From: an uncultured Ruminococcus sp.
GTDB taxonomy: Bacteria; Bacillota; Clostridia; Oscillospirales; Ruminococcaceae
DNA: 7,796 nt
Direction of reading: 5' to 3'
Assembly: GCA_900550695.1 (NCBI GenBank)
Contig: URTF01000094.1
Span: 1-7,796 of the forward strand
The notes beneath the pieces were generated by a model. It saw nothing but the letters and a program-made list of their open reading frames with translations, was not told the DNA's origin and did no database searches. This document shows positions 1 to 4,949 of the stretch, piece after piece. The number at the start of each line of letters is the position of its first letter. Position 1 is the stretch's first letter. The position numbers and the translations under genes were made by a program.

Positions 1-81
1 GCAAATAAACGTGAGGAGCAAGGCGACGAGCGTTTAGCACCGACGGGATATGAATTGGCGTTTTTAGCAATCAAGTCATAA
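1..81 (+). CDS. C-terminal tail of a clipped gene, product unknown
   Basis: The frame starting at base 1 is open for 26 codons to a TAA stop at 79-81. The visible residues end in LAPTGYELAFLAIKS. The start lies outside the window. Codon composition (Lys, Glu and Arg rich, no rare-looking run) is consistent with coding sequence, but the piece is too short to assign to a family and I do not recognise it. It converges on the leftward regulator gene, with 55 bases between the two stop codons. That gap holds only a weak TGCC/GGCA stem and no clear terminator. It could also be a chance open frame. Confidence 0.4.
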   Translation, partial: ANKREEQGDERLAPTGYELAFLAIKS

Positions 82-136
82 AATCTTTTTCGTCAATCTG
101 CATATACGCATTATGCCTTTTTTATGGCAAAGTCCA

Positions 137-871
137 TTATTTGTTCCTGTATTCGGTAGGCAGAACGCCGTAAGCCGCTTTGAATGCAGCAGTGAACCTG
201 CTCTGACTTTCGTAGCCGACACGGCTCGAAACCTCCGCAATGGAGAGCTTCCCCTCGGAAAGAAGCTTCGCCGCTTCCTCCATTCGATGCTCCTTTATGT
301 GCGAAGCCACCGAATTTCCGTAGACCGCACGGAACACGTTTTTCAGCGTTGTCTGATTGATAAGAAATTTGCGTGAAAGCGACTCGATAGTATGGCGCTC
401 GTTTATGTGCGCCGTCAGATATTCGTGTACCCTGTGCGCTGTCTCGATCTGCTCCTCGGTGAAGCCTCCGCACTCCTCATTGTGAGCGCAGCCGTCGTCG
501 GACAGATCGTCGGGACACTTCATCTCGAGCATTTTTTCTATCATTATGTGAAGAAGCCGACATTCCTCGCTGTCTGCAGCTTTATAGTAGACCTCTTTGT
601 TGCTCCTGCGGCAGACAAGCAGTCCGCTTTGCTTCAGGCATTTCAGATGATGCGAAACGGCAGGACTTGACATTCCGACCATTGCCGAAATGTTCATCAC
701 GCACTCCTCGCAGTGGCACAAAAGCCAGAATATCCTCACTCTCGTTATATCGGAAAGCTGCGAAAAAACATCTGCAACCTCGCTGAAACCCTCAGTTTCT
801 CCGATATGCGAACACAGTCTTTCGGCAGATTCGTTTTCATCGTGAAAATGCGGAATCTCAAAACCCGACAC
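137..871 (-). CDS. ArsR/SmtB-AraC fusion transcriptional regulator, probable heavy-metal sensor
   Basis: This 244-residue DNA-binding regulator probably senses a soft metal or metalloid and controls the divergent efflux genes. Residues about 28-100 form an ArsR/SmtB winged helix: the helix-turn-helix is near 58-85 with recognition-helix text SSPAVSHHLKCLKQSGL, followed by a wing ending in KEVYYKA. A cysteine cluster CHCEEC (C52, C54, C57) sits where ArsR and CadC carry their metal-binding CVC-type motif. More possible ligands lie in H8, H10, C20, H22 and a Cys/His-rich linker (C103, H108, C119, C128, H130, C134). Residues about 142-244 are a complete AraC/XylS domain with both helix-turn-helix units (SLSRKFLINQTTLKNVFRAV and IAEVSSRVGYESQSRFTAAF). 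Ordinary ArsR proteins have about 100-120 residues, so the AraC half is an addition. The start is GTG, with AAGGAGA 9 bases upstream. Domain calls are firm; the metal identity is inferred. Confidence 0.9.
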   Translation of the reverse strand: MSGFEIPHFHDENESAERLCSHIGETEGFSEVADVFSQLSDITRVRIFWLLCHCEECVMNISAMVGMSSPAVSHHLKCLKQSGLLVCRRSNKEVYYKAADSEECRLLHIMIEKMLEMKCPDDLSDDGCAHNEECGGFTEEQIETAHRVHEYLTAHINERHTIESLSRKFLINQTTLKNVFRAVYGNSVASHIKEHRMEEAAKLLSEGKLSIAEVSSRVGYESQSRFTAAFKAAYGVLPTEYRNK

Positions 872-880
872 AGCACATTC

Positions 881-887
881 TCTCCTT
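881..887 (-). promoter_or_regulatory. Ribosome binding site of the ArsR-AraC gene
   Basis: Read leftward, AAGGAGA lies 9 bases before the GTG start at 871. This spacing supports GTG over the nearby ATG seven bases upstream, which is out of frame. Confidence 0.75.
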
Positions 888-933
888 TTTAGAAATTAAT
901 TTCGCCCAAGCGGTAAAAATCAATGCTTTTCCG

Positions 934-962
934 TTGACTATATATCTTGAATATATTATACT
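934..962 (+). promoter_or_regulatory. Promoter of the HMA protein / P1B-ATPase operon
   Basis: TTGACT (934-939) and TATACT (957-962) are separated by 17 bases. Transcription would start near 969, about 70 bases before the HMA gene. Four bases (957-960) are shared with the -10 box of the leftward regulator promoter, so the two promoters cannot easily be occupied together. Confidence 0.75.
940..956. promoter_or_regulatory. Candidate operator dyad inside the promoter spacer
   Basis: ATATAT, five bases CTTGA, then ATATAT fills exactly the spacer between the -35 and -10 boxes of the rightward promoter and abuts the leftward -10. ArsR/SmtB repressors commonly bind AT-rich dyads that overlap promoters. 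AT-rich sequence forms such dyads by chance, so the assignment is tentative. Confidence 0.4.
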
Positions 963-983
963 ACAAACAGAACGATTCGTCAA
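955..983 (-). promoter_or_regulatory. Promoter of the ArsR-AraC regulator gene
   Basis: On the minus strand, TTGACG (978-983) and a perfect TATAAT (955-960) are separated by 17 bases. Transcription would start near 948, leaving a leader of about 75 bases before the GTG start. The -10 box overlaps that of the rightward promoter. Confidence 0.8.
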
Positions 984-1003
984 TTATTTAATCGTTTAAT
1001 TGA
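980..1003. promoter_or_regulatory. Candidate operator with inverted repeat TCAATTA / TAATTGA
   Basis: A perfect 7-base inverted repeat, TCAATTA (980-986) and TAATTGA (997-1003), has 10 bases between its arms. It covers most of the leftward -35 box and lies just downstream of the predicted rightward start site. TCAA...TTGA-type half sites resemble known ArsR/SmtB operators. A second short dyad, ATTGA-AA-TCAAT (999-1010), overlaps the right arm. Binding by the fusion regulator is inferred from position only. Confidence 0.45.
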
Positions 1004-1037
1004 AATCAATAATATAGTTTTGAAAGGGAATGATACT

Positions 1038-1256
1038 ATGAAAAAAACATATGAGATCGAGGTTGACTGTGCAAACTGCGCAAACCTTATGGAAGAAGCT
1101 GCAAACAAGGTCGAGGGCGTTGCAAAGGCTGCCGTTAATTTTATGACACAGAAGATGACCGTTGATTTTGCGGAGGGCAGCGACCCCAAGACCGTTATGA
1201 AGGCTGTACTTAAGGCCTGCAAAAAGGTTGAACCCGACTGCGAGATAGAAATATAA
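1038..1256 (+). CDS. Free-standing HMA heavy-metal-binding protein
   Basis: This is a 72-residue cytosolic metal-binding protein of the ferredoxin-like HMA fold. The metal site is DCANC (D10, C11, C14) in the loop after the first strand, followed by the helix ANLMEEAANKVEGV and the strand AAVNFMTQKMTVDF. An aspartate before CxxC resembles the N-terminal domains of Zn/Cd/Pb ATPases more than the MxCxxC of copper chaperones. Two further cysteines (C61, C68) lie near the C-terminus. The ATG at 1038 was chosen because AGGG sits 9 bases upstream; a TTG at 1020 in the same frame lacks a site. It lies 43 bases before the ATPase, which lacks this domain, so it probably acts as that pump's detached metal-binding domain or chaperone. 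Expression is expected to be metal-induced with the ATPase. Confidence 0.9.
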   Translation: MKKTYEIEVDCANCANLMEEAANKVEGVAKAAVNFMTQKMTVDFAEGSDPKTVMKAVLKACKKVEPDCEIEI

Positions 1257-1260
1257 AAAA

Positions 1261-1299
1261 GGGAGGAATTCCGCTTCACTTTGAAGTGCGGAGCTTGCT
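1261..1299 (+). promoter_or_regulatory. Structured ribosome binding region of the ATPase gene
   Basis: A strong GGGAGGA (1261-1267) lies 32 bases before the ATPase ATG, too far for normal use. Between them CCGCTTCA (1271-1278) can pair with TGAA (1282-1285) and GCGG (1288-1291) around a CTT loop, with GT (1286-1287) bulged. Folding would shorten the effective spacing to about 11 bases. A nearer GGAG (1290-1293, spacing 6) is partly inside the stem. An in-frame TGA at 1282-1284 rules out an earlier start for the ATPase. Confidence 0.5.
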
Positions 1300-3183
1300 A
1301 TGAAAAAGAAACAAAAGATAATGCTCGCCAGAATAATCGTATGCGCTGCATTGCTGGTCATATATCATTTTCTCCCCGTTCAGGGCGTTGTCAGATTCCT
1401 GCTGTACTTCGCAGCATATATCCTTATCGGATATGATATCCTGCGCAAAGCCTTTCTCGGAATAAAGAACGGCAGACCGTTCGATGAGAATTTTCTTATG
1501 GCGGTCGCAACTGTCGGTGCATTCGCACTTGCTATCTACACAAAGAGCGGCGACTATGCCGAAGCGCTCTCCGTAATGGTATTCTATCAGACGGGTGAGC
1601 TTTTCCAGAGCATCGCCGTTGGAAAGAGCCGCAAAAACATCTCCGAGCTTATGGATATCCGCCCCGACTATGCAAATATCGAGCAGGACGGCAAGCTTGA
1701 ACAGGTTTCCCCCGATGAAGTTGCTGTAGGAAGCATCATCGTTGTTCAGCCCGGCGAAAAAGTTCCGATAGACGGCGTTGTCCACGAGGGCAGCTCCAGC
1801 CTTAACACAAGCGCACTCACGGGCGAAAGCGTTCCCCGTGACGTTCACGAGGGCGATGAGGTAGTCAGCGGCTGCATCAACCTTTCGGGCGTTCTGAAAA
1901 TACAGACGACAAAGGAATTCGGCGAATCCACCGTTTCAAAAATACTTGACCTTGTGGAAAATTCAAGCTCCAACAAATCAAGATCGGAAGAATTTATCTC
2001 CCGTTTCGCAAGAATATACACTCCTGCGGTATGCTTCGGCGCACTCGCACTCGCAGTAATACCTCCGATAATCGGACTCATCTCGGGCAATGGTTCAAAC
2101 TGGTCTGAATGGCTCTACAGAGCGCTCACATTCCTCGTTGTAAGCTGCCCGTGCGCACTCGTTATCAGTATTCCTCTGAGCTTCTTCGCAGGAATAGGCG
2201 GTTCGAGCCACGAGGGTGTTCTTATCAAGGGTTCAAACTACCTCGAAGCACTCTCACAGACGAAATATATTGTCTTCGATAAAACGGGTACACTCACAGA
2301 GGGCGTTTTTGAAGTGACCGATTATCACCACAACACTATCGACAAAGCAAAGCTTCTCGAATATGCGGCACTTGCGGAATGTTCCTCTTCCCACCCTATC
2401 AGCAAGAGCCTCCAGAAAGCTTACGGAAAAGAGCTTGACAGAAACAGAGTTACCGATATTGAAGAAATAAGCGGCTGCGGCATCACGGCTGTAGTTGACG
2501 GAGATAAAGTAGCTGTCGGCAACATCAAGCTTATGAAAAAACTCGGCATCGAATATATGGAATGTCACAGCGTCGGAACGATACTCCACGTTGCGGTAAA
2601 TGACAAATATGCAGGTCATATCGTTATTTCCGACCGTGAAAAGCCGCACTCCGCAGAGGCTATCGCCGCTCTTAAAAAGCTCGGCATAAAGAAAACCATT
2701 ATGCTCACAGGCGACCGCAGAACTGCTGCCGAAAAAGCCGCAAAGTCGCTCGGCGTTGACGAATTCCACAGCGATCTTCTCCCTGCCGATAAGGTAACAA
2801 AGGTCGAAGAGCTTCTCAAACAAAAGGGCGAAAAGGAAAAGCTTGCATTTGTCGGTGATGGTATCAACGATGCTCCCGTTCTTATGAGAGCAGATATCGG
2901 CATCGCAATGGGCGCAATGGGTTCGGACGCAGCCATCGAAGCCGCAGACATCGTGCTTATGGACGATGATCCGCTCAAGATCGCAAAGGCTATCAAAATT
3001 TCGAGAAAATGTATCGGCATCGTATATCAGAATATTATTTTCTCTCTCGTTATAAAGTTTGCCTGCCTTGCGCTCACGGCTGTCGGTATCGCAAATATGT
3101 GGCTCGCTATCTTCGCCGATGTTGGTGTAATGATACTCGCAGTCCTCAACGCTATCCGTGCGTTAAGAGTTTCAAAACTGTAA
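1300..3183 (+). CDS. cadA: P1B-type heavy-metal-exporting ATPase (Zn/Cd/Pb class)
   Basis: This 627-residue inner-membrane pump couples ATP hydrolysis to export of a soft divalent metal. Visible motifs, in order: two N-terminal membrane helix pairs (about 8-55 and 62-105), the actuator loop TGES (174-177), the membrane metal site CPC (283-285) in SCPCALVIS, the phosphorylated aspartate D327 in DKTGTLT, the P1B-specific His-Pro pair (365-366), TGDRR (470-474), GDGINDAP (519-526), and a last helix with D607 in FADVGVMILAVLNA. CPC plus that C-terminal aspartate is the pattern of P1B-2 pumps such as ZntA and CadA; copper pumps carry different residues there. The usual N-terminal HMA domain is absent and is encoded separately just upstream. 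The gene ends before a hairpin shared with the convergent gene. Class is well supported; exact metal (Zn, Cd or Pb) and the symbol are inferred. Confidence 0.93.
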   Translation: MKKKQKIMLARIIVCAALLVIYHFLPVQGVVRFLLYFAAYILIGYDILRKAFLGIKNGRPFDENFLMAVATVGAFALAIYTKSGDYAEALSVMVFYQTGELFQSIAVGKSRKNISELMDIRPDYANIEQDGKLEQVSPDEVAVGSIIVVQPGEKVPIDGVVHEGSSSLNTSALTGESVPRDVHEGDEVVSGCINLSGVLKIQTTKEFGESTVSKILDLVENSSSNKSRSEEFISRFARIYTPAVCFGALALAVIPPIIGLISGNGSNWSEWLYRALTFLVVSCPCALVISIPLSFFAGIGGSSHEGVLIKGSNYLEALSQTKYIVFDKTGTLTEGVFEVTDYHHNTIDKAKLLEYAALAECSSSHPISKSLQKAYGKELDRNRVTDIEEISGCGITAVVDGDKVAVGNIKLMKKLGIEYMECHSVGTILHVAVNDKYAGHIVISDREKPHSAEAIAALKKLGIKKTIMLTGDRRTAAEKAAKSLGVDEFHSDLLPADKVTKVEELLKQKGEKEKLAFVGDGINDAPVLMRADIGIAMGAMGSDAAIEAADIVLMDDDPLKIAKAIKISRKCIGIVYQNIIFSLVIKFACLALTAVGIANMWLAIFADVGVMILAVLNAIRALRVSKL

Positions 3184-3213
3184 AAATTTTTAAAAGTGAT
3201 TGACATTACTAAA

Positions 3214-3254
3214 AGCAGAAAGTCACGCAAGAATGGGCTTGCGTGACTTTCGCT
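3214..3254. terminator. Hairpin between convergent genes, probable bidirectional terminator
   Basis: A perfect 14-bp stem is formed by GAAAGTCACGCAAG (3218-3231) and CTTGCGTGACTTTC (3238-3251) around the loop AATGGG. It extends by AGC/GCT (3214-3216 with 3252-3254) around a bulged A. It lies between the stops of the rightward ATPase and the leftward SnoaL gene. The leftward transcript has a modest T-rich run after the stem (CTTTTAG); the rightward side has no clear T tract, so termination may be stronger leftward. Confidence 0.8.
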
Positions 3255-3258
3255 CTCA

Positions 3259-4092
3259 TTAGAATTTGCCGTTCTGATTCTGCCAAGTGGATTTATCGGC
3301 AATAGTTTCCATTACGTCCCAATGTTCTGCAATTTTGCCGTTTTCAATTCTCCACAAATCATAATAAGATGTAGGTGCTCCGCCGAAAGTTCCCTCGCTG
3401 ACTGCAAGCACATAATTGCCCTGTGCAAGAATCATATGCGTTTTGTTATAAATCATTTGAATATCCTGTGCGGCAAGTGCGGCAAGTGCTTCATTCAGAC
3501 CGGATACTCCGTCGGCAATACCTGTGTTATGCTGAATATAGGCGTCGCCGTTGAAGTAATCGGGGGTTTTATCTAAATTGTTGCCCTGCATAACATCATA
3601 CAGGAAGTTTTCGACCAGCTTACGGTTTTCTTCGGTCTTGTCAAGATCGGTAACTTCCATTGTTCCGTCTGTTTGTGTGTGACCTGACGGGTTCGGCTCT
3701 GCCTTTGCAGCAAGGTTATCCCAATGTTCGGCAATTTTACCGTCAGCGTCAAATCGGAAGATGTCAAACGCAACCTGTTCGCCTGCACCTGCAAAATTGT
3801 AAACTGTCTGCAAGAAAACTTTGTCGCCGTCCTCAAAAGCACGAATGTTGTTTACAGTTGTTTTTACGGGAGCTGAAGCAAGGTAGGAAACAGAGCCTAC
3901 AAATGCATCCCTGCCTGTGCCGTATGCGAGATTGTGCTGAATGTAATTTTCTTCAAGAAGCTCGGAAGCCTTTTCTGTATCGCCTGTGGCAAAAGTGTTA
4001 ATAAGTGCAAGAGCTTTTTCTGTATTTGTCATTTTAATTACCTCTTTCTGGTCATTTTGGTTATTACCAAAGATTTTCTTGAAAATGTTCAT
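3259..4092 (-). CDS. Two-domain SnoaL/NTF2-like protein
   Basis: This 277-residue protein is built from two tandem SnoaL-like (NTF2 superfamily) domains, about 21-130 and 152-270. The duplication is visible as YIQHN at 50-54 and 185-189, and GKIAEHWD at 118-125 and 252-259. SnoaL-like proteins are small cone-shaped folds that bind hydrophobic ligands, and some are polyketide cyclases. Many, as probably here, have no known reaction. There is no signal peptide or membrane helix, so it is likely cytosolic. The ATG at 4092 has AAGGAGA 8 bases upstream. A second ATG at residue 21 (4032) has its own AAAGAGG site, so a 257-residue form beginning MTNTEKAL is also possible; residues 1-20 lie outside the domain. 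It is transcribed divergently from an HxlR-type regulator and is probably its target. Fold is confident, function unknown. Confidence 0.88.
   Translation of the reverse strand: MNIFKKIFGNNQNDQKEVIKMTNTEKALALINTFATGDTEKASELLEENYIQHNLAYGTGRDAFVGSVSYLASAPVKTTVNNIRAFEDGDKVFLQTVYNFAGAGEQVAFDIFRFDADGKIAEHWDNLAAKAEPNPSGHTQTDGTMEVTDLDKTEENRKLVENFLYDVMQGNNLDKTPDYFNGDAYIQHNTGIADGVSGLNEALAALAAQDIQMIYNKTHMILAQGNYVLAVSEGTFGGAPTSYYDLWRIENGKIAEHWDVMETIADKSTWQNQNGKF
4041..4047 (-). promoter_or_regulatory. Internal ribosome binding site for a shorter SnoaL form
   Basis: Read leftward, AAAGAGG lies 8 bases before an in-frame ATG at 4032 (residue 21 of the long form). It could give a second, shorter product starting where the SnoaL homology begins. 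The upstream start has an equally good site (AAGGAGA, 4101-4107). Confidence 0.45.
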
Positions 4093-4156
4093 TATGGATT
4101 TCTCCTTGTTTGTACTTTGAGCTTCGGAGCGGCCGTTCTCCTCAGCTCTTGTCTAT

Positions 4157-4185
4157 ATTATACGCACCCAAGTTTCCATTGTAAA
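4157..4185 (-). promoter_or_regulatory. Promoter of the SnoaL-like gene
   Basis: On the minus strand, TTTACA (4180-4185) and a perfect TATAAT (4157-4162) are separated by exactly 17 bases. The start would be near 4150, giving a leader of about 58 bases. This is close to the sigma-A consensus. Confidence 0.85.
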
Positions 4186-4189
4186 GTAC

Positions 4190-4203
4190 GCACAATATTG
4201 TGC
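4190..4203. promoter_or_regulatory. Perfect 14-bp palindrome, candidate operator
   Basis: GCACAATATTGTGC is a perfect palindrome just upstream of the SnoaL -35 box, about 40-53 bases before the predicted start. TACG and CGTA flank it as an offset inverted pair. This position suits a winged-helix regulator such as the neighbouring HxlR protein, or an unrelated factor. Confidence 0.55.
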
Positions 4204-4206
4204 CGT

Positions 4207-4250
4207 AGTTACCAAACAGAAACTATTGAAAAGTTACCGAACAGAAACTA
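4207..4250. repeat. Two 19-bp direct repeats, candidate tandem operators
   Basis: AGTTACCAAACAGAAACTA (4207-4225) and AGTTACCGAACAGAAACTA (4232-4250) differ at one base and repeat with a 25-base period. Each copy is itself an imperfect dyad of the form AGTTnC-N6-GnAACT, which suits a dimeric winged-helix protein. They lie between the divergent SnoaL and HxlR genes, about 57-100 bases upstream of the predicted SnoaL start. That is an activator-like position. The adjacent HxlR-family protein is the obvious candidate ligand. Confidence 0.7.
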
Positions 4251-4318
4251 ATGCGTAAACACAGGTGTTTTCGGAGTTTTAAACGCTGAAAAATTTTTTA
4301 AGTTTTTTAATGTTGTAC

Positions 4319-4348
4319 TTGACGTTAAATAAGACTGTATGGTACAAT
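4319..4348 (+). promoter_or_regulatory. Promoter of the HxlR-family regulator gene
   Basis: TTGACG (4319-4324) and TACAAT (4343-4348) are 18 bases apart. The predicted start near 4355 gives a leader of about 36 bases. The dyad TTAATGT-N8-ACGTTAA (4307-4328) overlaps the -35 box, and TTGTAC / GTACAA (4313-4318, 4342-4347) brackets the core, so autoregulation is possible. Confidence 0.65.
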
Positions 4349-4390
4349 TAAACTGTAAACAACAATTAGATACTATGACGGAGGTATCAT

Positions 4391-4771
4391 ATGAACGAGA
4401 AAACAAAAGAGCTTCCGGCTTGTCCTGTGGAAACCACCTTGACATTGATCGGCGACAAATGGAAGGTTCTGATATTAAGAGACTTGATGCCGGGAACAAA
4501 GCGCTTCGGTGAACTAAAAAAATCCATCGGTACGGTGTCGCAAAAAGTATTGACTGCACAACTTCGTGATATGGAAGAGAACGGACTTGTGCACAGAGAG
4601 GTATATGCCGAAGTTCCTCCAAGAGTGGAATATTCCTTGACGGAATTGGGTCAAAGCCTCAAACCGATACTTGACGCTATGTGGAACTGGGGTGAAGATT
4701 ACAAAAACAGCGTAACAGAAAATAAAAACTTTTATGTGACAACAGAAACTACGATAAACCGTAATTCTTGA
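4391..4771 (+). CDS. HxlR/DUF24-family transcriptional regulator with sensor-type cysteine
   Basis: This 126-residue winged-helix regulator is of normal length for the HxlR family. The hallmark opening CPVETTLTLIGDKWKVLILR begins at C11. Then come the helix-turn-helix with RFGELKKSIGTVSQKVLTAQ (about 39-58), RDMEENGLVHREVY, and the wing VPPRVEYSLTELGQSL. C11 is the conserved N-terminal cysteine which in relatives YodB, CatR and HypR senses quinones, diamide or hypochlorite by thiol chemistry. No second conserved cysteine is visible, so sensing would have to use intersubunit disulfide or mixed-thiol chemistry. The start at 4391 has GGAGG six bases upstream. The gene faces away from the SnoaL gene across a repeat-rich 298-base control region and probably regulates it and itself. 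Family is certain; inducer and targets are inferred. Confidence 0.92.
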   Translation: MNEKTKELPACPVETTLTLIGDKWKVLILRDLMPGTKRFGELKKSIGTVSQKVLTAQLRDMEENGLVHREVYAEVPPRVEYSLTELGQSLKPILDAMWNWGEDYKNSVTENKNFYVTTETTINRNS

Positions 4772-4878
4772 ATAATCTGAATAATCCTGATGATCCCTGC
4801 TAAACGGCATACATAAAATCGTTTAAGTCAAGGCGATATGCGAAGATTTATTTTATACCTTTTTTTATTTTTAAAGCC

Positions 4879-4908
4879 TTGAAAAAATCCCAAATTATAA
4901 GGTATAAT
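4879..4908 (+). promoter_or_regulatory. Promoter of the two-component / methyltransferase operon
   Basis: TTGAAA (4879-4884) and a perfect TATAAT (4903-4908) are 18 bases apart. The -10 lies within a dyad AATTAT-N5-ATAATT (4893-4909), and TAAGG recurs at 4898-4902 and 4909-4913, an 11-base period. OmpR-family regulators often bind direct repeats of about that period, so self-control is possible. The rest of the 178 bases between the HxlR stop and the next start holds only short AT-rich inverted repeats and no convincing terminator. Confidence 0.7.
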
Positions 4909-4949
4909 TAAGGAAATGCGCTTATAATCATTTTTGGGAGATGATAAAA

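Noticed and set aside
82..136. Terminator between the clipped gene and the ArsR-AraC gene
   Set aside because: Only a 4-bp TGCC/GGCA stem and short near-palindromes are visible, with no convincing stem and T tract.
392..670. Rightward open frames across 113-670
   Set aside because: They run antisense over the ArsR-AraC gene, show no family signature, and are shadows of it.
1020..1037. TTG at 1020 as the HMA protein start
   Set aside because: It has no ribosome binding site before it, while AGGG lies 9 bases before ATG 1038. The family normally begins MKKTY-like.
2254..3020. Leftward open frames within the ATPase gene
   Set aside because: They are antisense to a gene with every expected P-type ATPase motif, and have no ribosome binding site or recognisable domain.
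4801..4825. TAAACG-N13-CGTTTA inverted repeat after the HxlR gene as a terminator
   Set aside because: It is only 6 AT-rich pairs with a 13-base loop and no T tract following.
4828..4882. TCAAGGC ... GCCTTGA inverted repeat as a terminator or riboswitch-like fold
   Set aside because: The 41-base loop is unstructured and AT-rich, the T runs are inside the loop, and the right arm overlaps the next promoter.
4941..4949. ATG at 4941 as the response regulator start
   Set aside because: It directly abuts GGGAG, leaving no spacing. ATG 4950 has 9 bases and begins with the usual MKLLYAEDE receiver opening.
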